Shown here: one piece after another, positions 40,983 through 48,373 of the stretch | How the letters are laid out: each line of letters starts with the position of its first letter | How positions within the stretch are numbered: the stretch's first letter is position 1 | DNA from: an uncultured Bariatricus sp. | GTDB taxonomy: Bacteria; Bacillota; Clostridia; Lachnospirales; Lachnospiraceae | Assembly (NCBI GenBank): GCA_934320645.1 | Contig: CAKRFP010000009.1 | Span: 12,411-76,410 of the forward strand | Reading direction: 5' to 3' | Length of the DNA: 64,000 bases | Program-made: the position numbers and the translations under genes | Notes under the pieces: generated by a model | Seen by the model: only the letters and a program-made list of their open reading frames with translations | What the model was told of the DNA's origin: nothing | The model's database searches: none

Positions 40983-41010
40983 AATCGGCTGAGGGATCAG
41001 TCGATTTTTT
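40983..41010 (+). terminator. Terminator inside the sulfur cluster
   Basis: AATCGGCTGA pairs with TCAGTCGATT (one wobble), loop GGGA, then six T. No promoter is evident between it and the next gene, so it may reduce rather than end expression of the distal genes. Confidence 0.75.
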
Positions 41011-41040
41011 CCAACAGGATAAAAGAAGGGAGCGAAAGCA

Positions 41041-41574
41041 ATGAGTATCAGACTGGTGACAGACAAGGAAAATGTAGATTATCAGGCAGTGGCAGATATT
41101 TTAGACCATTTTGGACTGAGTCATTTTGATGCTGCTACAGAAGAAAAAATATTTAAGAACAGCTATGCGACAGCATTTATTTACGATGGAGACCAGGTTG
41201 TCGGCTGTGCGAGGGCAATTTCCGATGGTGTGTGTCAGGCTGCAATCTACAATGTGGCACTGCTGGAAGGATACCAGGGTCAGCAGCTGGGACGAAAGCT
41301 CATTGATTCGCTTCTGGAACAGGTAAAGGGCTGTAATGTCATTTTGTATACGCATCCGAAGACGGTATCCATGTATGAGAAAATGGGATTCCGCAGACAG
41401 AAGACGGGCATGGCGATTTACAATGGAAATGCAGAAAGTCTGAAGTGGATGGAAGATACCGGATTTCTTCTGGAAGAAGGCTACCGGTTTGGTGACAACG
41501 ATTATGAGAGACAGCCATATGTAGCGCCAAGAGGCATCAGACAGCAGCAGGAAAAACAGAATCAGACAGCGTAG
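41041..41574 (+). CDS. GNAT-family N-acetyltransferase 1
   Basis: 177 residues. A GNAT domain in the first 130: LTD-type start, VVGCARAISDG, the strand and acetyl-CoA loop NVALLEGYQGQQLGRKLIDSL (Q-x-x-G-x-G/R) and YEKMGFRRQKTGMAIY. An extra tail of about 45 residues (ESLKWMEDTGFLLEEGYRFG) follows. Such enzymes acetylate amines of amino acids, including cysteine conjugates in some sulfur operons. GGGAGCGAAAGCA precedes the ATG. It is 16 bases upstream of the third GST paralogue. Confidence 0.85.
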   Translation: MSIRLVTDKENVDYQAVADILDHFGLSHFDAATEEKIFKNSYATAFIYDGDQVVGCARAISDGVCQAAIYNVALLEGYQGQQLGRKLIDSLLEQVKGCNVILYTHPKTVSMYEKMGFRRQKTGMAIYNGNAESLKWMEDTGFLLEEGYRFGDNDYERQPYVAPRGIRQQQEKQNQTA

Positions 41575-41589
41575 GAAAGGGAAAGGACT

Positions 41590-42558
41590 ATGAGAGAAAA
41601 TACATCGACAGAATGGGTAAATAAAGAAGTAGACAGTGAGGGAAATTTTAACCGTCAGAAAAATCAGTTTGAAACACCGTTTGGAGAGGGCGAAGGAAAG
41701 CTTCCGGTAGAGCCGGGACGTTACCGCCTTCTGTGGGCGCCGGTATGCCCGTGGGCACACCGCAGCGTGATTGTAAGAAAGCTTCTGGGATTGGAGGATG
41801 TGATCAGCCTTGGAACCGCAGATCCGAAGAGACCGGATGTACCGAGAAGTGACTGGGCATTTACACTGGACGAGGGAGATGTGGATCCGGTTCTTGGAAT
41901 CCATTATATCAGTGAGGCATATCTTGCGGCAGACCCGGATTATACCGGACGATTTACCGTACCGGCACTTGTGGATATCCCATCCGGTAAGGTGGTAAAT
42001 AATGATTATTTCAATCTGACACTCTATTTTGAAACTGCATGGAAGCCATATCATAAAGAGGGAGCACCGGATCTTTATCCGGAAGATTTAAGAGAGGAGA
42101 TCGACAAGCTGAACGATATCATTTTCCGTGAGGTAAATAACGGTGTCTATAAAGCCGGATTTGCAAGAAAGCAGAAGGCTTATGACCGAGCGTATAACAT
42201 GGTATTTAACCGCCTGGACTGGCTGGAAGAAAGACTTGCAAATCAGAGATACTTGTTCGGTGACAGACTGACAGAATCAGATGTGCGCCTTTATGTAACA
42301 CTGGTAAGATTCGACTGTGCATATTATCCGGTATTCCGCCTGAATAAAAAGCTTCTCCGCGATTATCCGAATCTGTGGGCATATGCAAGAGATTTGTATC
42401 AGACACCGGGATTTGGCGACACAACGAATTTTGCGGCGATCAAGAAGCATTATCATATCGATTGCTGCCCGTCCAATGAATTTGCGATCGTGCCGAACGG
42501 ACCGGATGAATCTCTGTGGCTGACACCACACGGAAGAGAAAAGTTATCTGCAAAATAA
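41590..42558 (+). CDS. Xi-class glutathione transferase paralogue 3
   Basis: 322 residues, the paralogue closest to authentic glutathionyl-hydroquinone reductases: APVCPWAHRSVIVRKLLGLE has the canonical C-P-W-A (Cys53). RFTVPALVDIPSGKVVNND and YLFGDRLTESDVRLYVTLVR with DYPNLWAYARDLYQTPGF are kept. It is shorter at the N-terminus than paralogues 1 and 2 and ends with a distinct tail (HIDCCPSNEF, WLTPHGREKL). AAAGGGAAAGGAC precedes the ATG. It lies between two GNAT genes. Expected reaction: thiol-dependent removal of a glutathionyl group from a quinol or similar thioether; the physiological thiol here is unknown. Confidence 0.9.
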   Translation: MRENTSTEWVNKEVDSEGNFNRQKNQFETPFGEGEGKLPVEPGRYRLLWAPVCPWAHRSVIVRKLLGLEDVISLGTADPKRPDVPRSDWAFTLDEGDVDPVLGIHYISEAYLAADPDYTGRFTVPALVDIPSGKVVNNDYFNLTLYFETAWKPYHKEGAPDLYPEDLREEIDKLNDIIFREVNNGVYKAGFARKQKAYDRAYNMVFNRLDWLEERLANQRYLFGDRLTESDVRLYVTLVRFDCAYYPVFRLNKKLLRDYPNLWAYARDLYQTPGFGDTTNFAAIKKHYHIDCCPSNEFAIVPNGPDESLWLTPHGREKLSAK

Positions 42559-42575
42559 GCGAAAGCGGGGAATGA

Positions 42576-43010
42576 ATGATGAAAGCAGTCAGAGTAACAG
42601 AAGAATGGCAGAGAGCCGGCGTACATTATGTGCGGACACAGGCAATGTGCCTGGGATTTAAGATCCCGCTTGAGGGAGAATTTTCAGATGACACACCGGA
42701 AGATGAATATATTCTGGTTATGGACGGAATTTATCCGGTATCCACCTGCAGGCTGCATTATCTGGATGAACATACCGGAAAAATTGAGCGCGTGGCAACA
42801 CTGGAATCCTACAGGGGAAAGCATTACGGACAGGCAGGGATCATTGAGGCAGAAAACTGGATGCGCGAAAAAGGTGTGACAAAAATCTATATCAATTCCA
42901 GAAAGGCAGCCCTTGGATTTTATGAAAAGCTTGGCTATACACCGGATTATTCACAGGTAAGCGGCTCCGGAGAGTTTGAATGTGTGATGACTGAGAAAGA
43001 ACTTGCGTAA
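42576..43010 (+). CDS. GNAT-family N-acetyltransferase 2
   Basis: 144 residues (two adjacent ATG codons; either may start). ElaA/YjcF-like GNAT: YVRTQAMCLGFKIPLEGEF, a central YILVMDGIYPVSTCRLHYL, the acetyl-CoA loop RVATLESYRGKHYGQAGIIE (R-G-x-x-Y-G) and INSRKAALGFYEKLGYTPD. It follows the third GST paralogue by 17 bases and so belongs to the same transcript. The substrate is unknown. Confidence 0.85.
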   Translation: MMKAVRVTEEWQRAGVHYVRTQAMCLGFKIPLEGEFSDDTPEDEYILVMDGIYPVSTCRLHYLDEHTGKIERVATLESYRGKHYGQAGIIEAENWMREKGVTKIYINSRKAALGFYEKLGYTPDYSQVSGSGEFECVMTEKELA

Positions 43011-43089
43011 ATGCCCGGAAAAGAATTTTTTGAAAAATAAAAAAGAAAACTGGATTTCGATGGAAAGATATTGTAAAGTAAATAGCGAA

Positions 43090-43133
43090 ATTGACTGATA
43101 TCAGGAGAGAAAGTTGGTATCAGAGAGGTCAAT
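43090..43133. repeat. Inverted repeat upstream of the cystathionine-enzyme gene
   Basis: ATTGAC-TGATA (43090-43100) and TATCA-N5-GTCAAT (43118-43133) can form an interrupted hairpin. No T run follows; it may be a regulator site or leader structure. No ACCTA-N9-TAGGT site is present here. Confidence 0.4.
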
Positions 43134-43187
43134 ATAATTTTGAGCTTTCATATTACGGATTACAAGAGACAGGAGAGGTAGACAAAC

Positions 43188-44327
43188 ATGAAGTATGGAA
43201 TCGATACACGATGTCAGCATCTGGCTGACGATAATAAGGATGAAATATATGGGGCGATCAGTTATCCAATCTATCAGTCTGCAACATTTGCAAGAGACAG
43301 AGTAGGTGGAGGCAGTGGTTATGACTATTCCAGATTACAGAATCCGACGAGAGAACATCTTGAGAAGATCGTAGCATCACTGGAAGAAGGAATCGATGCA
43401 CTGGCATTTTCGACAGGAATGGCAGCGATCACAGCTCTGATGGAGATTTTCAAACCGGGCGATCACATCATCATTGATGAGGATCTTTACGGAGGAAGTG
43501 TCCGTCTGTTCCACAGCATCAATGTGAAAAATGGACTGACATTTACCAGCGTGGATTTAAGCAATGTGGATGTAGAGGATTATATCCAGGATAATACAAA
43601 AGCAATTTATGCAGAGACACCGACCAATCCGATGATGCGTGTATCCGATCTGGAAGAACTTTCAAAGAAAGCAAAAAAACATGATCTTCTTCTGATCGTG
43701 GATAATACCTTTTTATCACCATATTTCCAGAATCCGCTGAAGCTTGGTGCTGACATTGTTGTGCATAGCGGGACAAAATATCTGGGTGGACATAATGACA
43801 CACTTGCAGGTTTTCTGATAACAAACCGCGAGGACATTCAGGAACAGCTTCGTTTTATCATCAAGACGACAGGGGCAACTCTTGCACCGATGGACAGCTG
43901 GCTGATCCTCAGAGGGATCAAGACGCTTGGAGTCCGTATGGACAGGGCGCAGGAAAATGCACTGAAGATCGCACATTTTCTGGAAAAGCAGGAGCATGTG
44001 ACAAGGGTACTTTATCCGGGGCTTGAATCACATCCGGGCTACGAACTGATGAAAAAGCAGGCAAGAGGATTTGGTTCGATCCTGACCTTTGAAGTAGATT
44101 CTCAAGAGAGAGCATATCACATTCTGGAAAATGTAAAACTGATTCAGTTTGCGGAAAGTCTTGGAGGGACAGAGACTTTGATCACCTATCCGATCACACA
44201 GACACATGCGGATCTTTCCAAAGAAGAGCTTGACCGGAACGGAATTACAGACAGGATTCTGAGATTATCTGTTGGAATCGAAGGCGCAGAGGATCTGATC
44301 GCAGACCTGGAAGCTGTATTAAAGTAG
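43188..44327 (+). CDS. Trans-sulfuration PLP enzyme (cystathionine gamma-synthase/lyase type)
   Basis: 379 residues of the Cys/Met-metabolism PLP family. ISYPIYQSATFARD, YDYSRLQNPTREHLE, LAFSTGMAAITALM, the PLP-ring aspartate in LLIVDNTFLSPYFQNPLKLG, and Lys197 in VHSGTKYLGGHND. Length and order match cystathionine gamma-synthase, gamma-lyase and beta-lyase, which sequence alone does not separate well. It either makes cystathionine from an activated homoserine and cysteine or breaks thioethers to release a thiol. AGGAGAGGTAGACAAAC precedes the ATG. Last-but-one gene of the cluster. Confidence 0.9.
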   Translation: MKYGIDTRCQHLADDNKDEIYGAISYPIYQSATFARDRVGGGSGYDYSRLQNPTREHLEKIVASLEEGIDALAFSTGMAAITALMEIFKPGDHIIIDEDLYGGSVRLFHSINVKNGLTFTSVDLSNVDVEDYIQDNTKAIYAETPTNPMMRVSDLEELSKKAKKHDLLLIVDNTFLSPYFQNPLKLGADIVVHSGTKYLGGHNDTLAGFLITNREDIQEQLRFIIKTTGATLAPMDSWLILRGIKTLGVRMDRAQENALKIAHFLEKQEHVTRVLYPGLESHPGYELMKKQARGFGSILTFEVDSQERAYHILENVKLIQFAESLGGTETLITYPITQTHADLSKEELDRNGITDRILRLSVGIEGAEDLIADLEAVLK

Positions 44328-44435
44328 AAGTGTGAGTCAAGCGGCAGACATCTGTGATGGAAGGTGTACAGGACAGACGGACGATGACCGTTTTTAGATC
44401 GGAATAATGACCGTGCAGATAAGGAAGTGGCAGAA

Positions 44436-45563
44436 ATGAGCAAAATAGAAGTAAATGAAAAAAGAGTAGTTGACGAATTTCAGGAGCTGACCGCAATCGA
44501 TGCACCAAGCTTTGGAGAGCGTGAGATGGCAGACCGGCTGATCCCGAAGTTAAAAGAACTTGGTTTTGAGGTGGAGGAAGACAATGCCGGAGAACATTTC
44601 GGAGGAAACGCCGGAAACTTATATGCATATCTTCCGGGAGACCTTCCGGGAGATCCGGTCCTTCTGTCCGGTCATATGGATACGGTTGAGCCGTCCAAAG
44701 GCAAGAAAGGGATCATCGGAGAAGACGGTGTGATCCGTTCCGCAGGAAAGGCAGTTCTTGGAGCTGATGATGTGGCTGGACTTGTGGAGATCCTGGAAGG
44801 AATCCGCAGTGTAAAAGAAGCGGGAGTACCACACCGGGATATCGAGATTCTTTTTGCAATTGCAGAAGAGCTTTATATCAAGGGCAGCAGTGTATTTGAT
44901 TTTTCAAAGGTCCGTGCAAAAGAAGCCTATGTACTGGATATCAGCGGACCGGTTGGAAGCGCAGCATATAAAGCACCGTCCCTGATCTCTTATCAGGTGA
45001 CAGTAACCGGGAAAGCATCCCACGCCGGATTCGATCCGGAGCATGGCATTCATGCGATCGCTATTGCATCCGAAGCGATCTCACAGATCAGTCAGGGACA
45101 TGTGGACGAAGAGACAACCTGCAATATCGGATTGATCGAAGGTGGGAGCGGAACAAATATTGTTCCGGAAAAATGTACCGTAAAGGGAGAAATCCGGAGC
45201 TATTCCCATGAAAAAGCAATCTGTTGTGTAGAAAAAGTGGGAAATACTTTCAAAAAGGTGGCTGAAAAATACGGAGCTGAGTCAGAACTCATCTACGAAG
45301 TTCATCTGATTGCTTATGAGACTGCAAAAGACAGTGTGCCGGTAAAACGGTTTGAAAGAGTAAGCAAAAAGCTGGGACTTGCAGGAAACCTGGTGGAGAC
45401 ATTTGGCGGAAGTGATAACAACAGTTTTGCGAAGAACGGGATTCCGGGGCTGGTGCTGTCAAATGGAATGTACCAGGCACATTCGGTAAATGAATATACG
45501 ACAATCAAAGATCTTGTGACAGGAGCAGAACTGATCGCCGGGCTGATCATCGATGAGCAGTAG
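44436..45563 (+). CDS. M20-family metallopeptidase (PepT-like)
   Basis: 375 residues from the ATG at 44436 (AAGGAAG upstream; a GTG nine bases earlier is less likely). M20 metal ligands are visible: VLLSGHMDTVEPSKGKKG (His, Asp), LGADDVAGLVEIL (bridging Asp), FAIAEELYIKGS (catalytic Glu-Glu), VLDISGP (Asp) and NGMYQAHSVNEYTTI (final His). The lid domain begins at SYQVTVTGKASHAG. It hydrolyses small peptides or N-acyl amino acids. In B. subtilis an M20 deacetylase works with a GNAT enzyme in S-modified cysteine breakdown, and the same pairing occurs here. Ends at a terminator. Confidence 0.88.
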   Translation: MSKIEVNEKRVVDEFQELTAIDAPSFGEREMADRLIPKLKELGFEVEEDNAGEHFGGNAGNLYAYLPGDLPGDPVLLSGHMDTVEPSKGKKGIIGEDGVIRSAGKAVLGADDVAGLVEILEGIRSVKEAGVPHRDIEILFAIAEELYIKGSSVFDFSKVRAKEAYVLDISGPVGSAAYKAPSLISYQVTVTGKASHAGFDPEHGIHAIAIASEAISQISQGHVDEETTCNIGLIEGGSGTNIVPEKCTVKGEIRSYSHEKAICCVEKVGNTFKKVAEKYGAESELIYEVHLIAYETAKDSVPVKRFERVSKKLGLAGNLVETFGGSDNNSFAKNGIPGLVLSNGMYQAHSVNEYTTIKDLVTGAELIAGLIIDEQ

Positions 45564-45580
45564 TGGCTGTTATTATACAG

Positions 45581-45605
45581 AAAAGACGCCAAAAGCGTCT
45601 TTTTT
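45581..45605 (+). terminator. Terminator of the main sulfur cluster
   Basis: AAAAGACGC-CAAAA-GCGTCTTTT with a T run. Confidence 0.85.
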
Positions 45606-45671
45606 GTATTGATAGAAGAAAAACAGATAAAACATATTGAAATTTAAGGTTTTTAAAATAATTCCCTATTA

Positions 45672-45690
45672 ACCTATTGACAAAGTAGGT
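45672..45690. promoter_or_regulatory. Rrf2 operator-like site at the metY promoter
   Basis: ACCTATTGACAAAGTAGGT, ACCTA-N9-TAGGT, centred on the -35 box exactly as at 36384-36402. Confidence 0.7.
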
Positions 45691-45705
45691 AAGAGCAGAT
45701 ATAAT
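45677..45705 (+). promoter_or_regulatory. Promoter of the O-acetylhomoserine sulfhydrylase gene
   Basis: TTGACA (45677-45682), 17-nt spacer, TATAAT (45700-45705): a perfect consensus, which would need repression to be regulated. Confidence 0.85.
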
Positions 45706-45779
45706 GCAACTATCAAATTTGAAAGATCACTATAGAGATCACGATACATCAGACAATCAGAAAAGAGAGGTAGAAAAAT

Positions 45780-47069
45780 ATGAGCGATTATAAATTTGAA
45801 ACACTTCAGCTTCACGTAGGACAGGAAGAACCAGATCCGGCATCTGATGCCAGAGCAGTACCGATTTACCAGACAACATCTTATGTATTTAAGAACTCTG
45901 CACATGCAGCAGCAAGATTCGGACTTGCAGATGCAGGTAACATTTACGGACGTCTGACAAACTCTACACAGGATGTATTTGAAAAGAGAATCGCAGCACT
46001 TGAAGGTGGTGTGGCAGCTCTTGCAACAGCATCAGGAGCAGCTGCAATTACATATACCATCGAAGCACTTGCAGCAGATGGCGGACATATCGTAGCGCAG
46101 AAGACAATTTATGGTGGAAGCTTCAACCTTCTTGAGCACACACTGACACATTACGGAATCACCACTACATTTGTAGATGCACATAACCTGAAAGAAGTAG
46201 AAGATGCAATTCAGGATAACACAAGAGCCATCTATCTTGAAACTCTTGGTAACCCGAACAGTGATATCCCGGATATCGATGCGATCGCTGAAATCGCACA
46301 CAAGCATGGACTTCCGCTTGTGATCGACAACACATTCGGAACACCGTATCTGATCCGTCCGATCGAACACGGAGCAGACATCGTTGTACATTCTGCTACC
46401 AAATTCATCGGTGGACACGGAACAACTCTTGGTGGAATCATCGTAGATTCCGGCAAATTTGACTGGAAAGCAAGTGGAAAATACCCGGCAATCGCAGATG
46501 CAAACCCAAGCTACCACGGAGTATCTTTCGTAGATGCAGCAGGTCCGGCAGCATTTGTAACTTACATCCGTGCAATCCTTCTTCGTGACATGGGAGCAAC
46601 CATCTCTCCATTTAACGCATTCCTTCTTCTGCAGGGAACAGAGACACTGTCACTTAGAATTGACCGTCATGTAGAAAATACAAAGAAAGTAGTAGAATAT
46701 CTCTCTAATCATCCAATGGTAGAGCATGTGAACCATCCGTCACTGCCGAATCATCCGGATCATGCACTTTATGAAAAATATTTCCCGAATGGTGGAGCAT
46801 CCATCTTCACATTCGAGATCAAAGGCGGACAGGAAGAAGCTCACAAGTTCATCGACAACCTGAAGATCTTTTCACTGCTTGCAAATGTTGCGGATGTTAA
46901 GAGTCTTGTTATCCATCCGGCAACAACAACACATTCTCAGCTGACAGAAGAAGAACTGCTTGATCAGGGAATCAAACCGAACACAATCCGTCTTTCTATC
47001 GGTACAGAACATATCGATGATATCATCGCAGATCTTGAAGGTGGATTTGCAGCGGTTCAGGGCAAATAA
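45780..47069 (+). CDS. O-acetylhomoserine sulfhydrylase (MetY type)
   Basis: 429 residues, the longer Cys/Met PLP family typical of O-acetylhomoserine (thiol)-lyase. FETLQLHVGQEEPDPASDAR, YGRLTNSTQDVFEKR, VIDNTFGTPYLIRPIEHGAD and Lys208 in VHSATKFIGGHGTTLGG, with the extra loop GKFDWKASGKYPAIADANPS that marks this subgroup. It makes homocysteine (or cysteine) from the acetylated precursor and sulfide in the cytoplasm. GAGAGGTAG precedes the ATG. It has its own consensus promoter with an Rrf2-like operator and its own terminator. Codon use is strongly biased to preferred codons, suggesting high expression. Confidence 0.93.
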   Translation: MSDYKFETLQLHVGQEEPDPASDARAVPIYQTTSYVFKNSAHAAARFGLADAGNIYGRLTNSTQDVFEKRIAALEGGVAALATASGAAAITYTIEALAADGGHIVAQKTIYGGSFNLLEHTLTHYGITTTFVDAHNLKEVEDAIQDNTRAIYLETLGNPNSDIPDIDAIAEIAHKHGLPLVIDNTFGTPYLIRPIEHGADIVVHSATKFIGGHGTTLGGIIVDSGKFDWKASGKYPAIADANPSYHGVSFVDAAGPAAFVTYIRAILLRDMGATISPFNAFLLLQGTETLSLRIDRHVENTKKVVEYLSNHPMVEHVNHPSLPNHPDHALYEKYFPNGGASIFTFEIKGGQEEAHKFIDNLKIFSLLANVADVKSLVIHPATTTHSQLTEEELLDQGIKPNTIRLSIGTEHIDDIIADLEGGFAAVQGK

Positions 47070-47092
47070 ATATTATACACACAGAAATTTTG

Positions 47093-47123
47093 GACGGAGG
47101 TTTTTCGGAACCTTCGTCTTTTT
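47093..47123 (+). terminator. Terminator of metY
   Basis: GACGGAGGTT pairs with AACCTTCGTC (one wobble), then five T. Confidence 0.8.
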
Positions 47124-47157
47124 CGATTTGTACAGAAAATTTTAAGGAGAAAACATT

Positions 47158-47841
47158 ATGACAAAGGCACAGATCAGAAAAAATGCTTTTCTGAAATCCA
47201 TTCCGATCATGTGCAGCTACATTTTCGTAAGCATGGCATATGGGATTATGATGGAAAATGCCGGATTTGGCTGGTACTATTCACTGTTTGTCAGTCTTAC
47301 CGTATATACCGGGGCATTCCAGTTTGTCCTGATCACATTTTTATCCAGTGGAGCCTCGATCGTAACGATCGCACTGACAGCGTTTCTGATGAACAGCAGA
47401 CAGACTTTTTACAGCCTTACTTTTCTGAAGGATTTTCAGAAGATGGGCAGGCGTAAGCTCTATATGATCCACACGATGACGGATGAGACCTATGCGGTAA
47501 ACTGTACGCTCGACCTCCCGGAAAAAGAGAAGGAGGATACGATGTTCCTGGTTGCATTTTTCAGCCGGTGTTACTGGATGGCAGGGGCAGTTCTCGGAGG
47601 AGTCTTAGGGCAGCTGCTTCCGTTTGATATGGAAGGAATCGATTTTTGTATGACGGCACTGTTTGTGATCATTTTTATCGATCAGTGGGAAAAGACCAGA
47701 AAACACATTCCGGCAATGACCGGACTTGGGATCGGGATTTTGTGCCTGGTGATCTTCGGGCAGAAAAGCTTTATGCTTTCGGCACTTCTTATCACATCCG
47801 GAATCCTGGTCATTACGGAAAAAGGAGGAAAAAGTGTATGA
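47158..47841 (+). CDS. azlC: AzlC-family amino-acid exporter subunit
   Basis: 227 residues with five to six helices. FLKSIPIMCSYIFVSMAYG, the GAFQFVLITFLSSGAS helix and NSRQTFYSLTFLKDFQ are typical of AzlC, the large subunit of the AzlCD branched-chain amino-acid exporter; some members are proposed to export sulfur amino acids. Strong AAGGAG ribosome site. Its stop overlaps the next start (ATGA). Confidence 0.88.
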   Translation: MTKAQIRKNAFLKSIPIMCSYIFVSMAYGIMMENAGFGWYYSLFVSLTVYTGAFQFVLITFLSSGASIVTIALTAFLMNSRQTFYSLTFLKDFQKMGRRKLYMIHTMTDETYAVNCTLDLPEKEKEDTMFLVAFFSRCYWMAGAVLGGVLGQLLPFDMEGIDFCMTALFVIIFIDQWEKTRKHIPAMTGLGIGILCLVIFGQKSFMLSALLITSGILVITEKGGKSV

Positions 47842-48161
47842 CGACGGGCGGAATTTTACTGGCAGTTCTGGTATCGGCAGTTTGCACGTTCGCGCTTCGG
47901 GCATTGCCGTTTCTGGCATTTAACGGAGAGCGACGGATGCCGCTGTGGCTGGATAGGCTGGGGCAGGTACTTCCGGCGGCGATCATGGCAGTTCTGATCG
48001 TTTACTGTCTGAAAGATGTGGGAAGTGATCTGAGAGGAATCGCATTTCCAAAAGGAATTGCGGTGGCTGCCGTTGCAGTTACCTACAAATGGAAACATAA
48101 CACACTCATAAGTATTGCAGCGGGAACGATCCTGCATATGGTGCTGTTAAGGGTATTGTAA
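47838..48161 (+). CDS. azlD: AzlD-family amino-acid exporter subunit
   Basis: 107 residues from the ATG at 47838 (AAAGGAGG upstream), overlapping azlC by four bases. Four short helices: CTFALRALPFLAFNGERRMP, a second VLPAAIMAVLIVYCLKD, and a last VAVTYKWKHNTLISIAAGT. This is the small partner of AzlC in the membrane. The longer frame from 47646 lies inside azlC and is rejected. Confidence 0.88.
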   Translation: MTTGGILLAVLVSAVCTFALRALPFLAFNGERRMPLWLDRLGQVLPAAIMAVLIVYCLKDVGSDLRGIAFPKGIAVAAVAVTYKWKHNTLISIAAGTILHMVLLRVL

Positions 48162-48235
48162 GAGTTGCAACAGTCAGGAGTGTTAAAAATGTTGTGGGAT
48201 AAGCGAAAATCCGGTATTTTCGGATGGATCTCCCT

Positions 48236-48264
48236 TTGACCAGATGCACAGATTATGCTATGAT
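48236..48264 (+). promoter_or_regulatory. Promoter of the rhodanese-TtcA gene
   Basis: TTGACC (48236-48241), 17-nt spacer, TATGAT (48259-48264); about 100-nt leader. Confidence 0.55.
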
Positions 48265-48373
48265 ATGTACCGATACACACGTATTTTTTATTTGACAACA
48301 ATCCAGATGGAACTTTCTGTTCAATAAAGAGGATTATGTGTCAGGGTACATTCTTTTTACAAGGAGAAAATCA

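Noticed and set aside
43090..43133. Terminator or T-box before the cystathionine-enzyme gene
   Set aside because: The inverted repeat has no T run and no T-box sequence, so it is listed only as a repeat.
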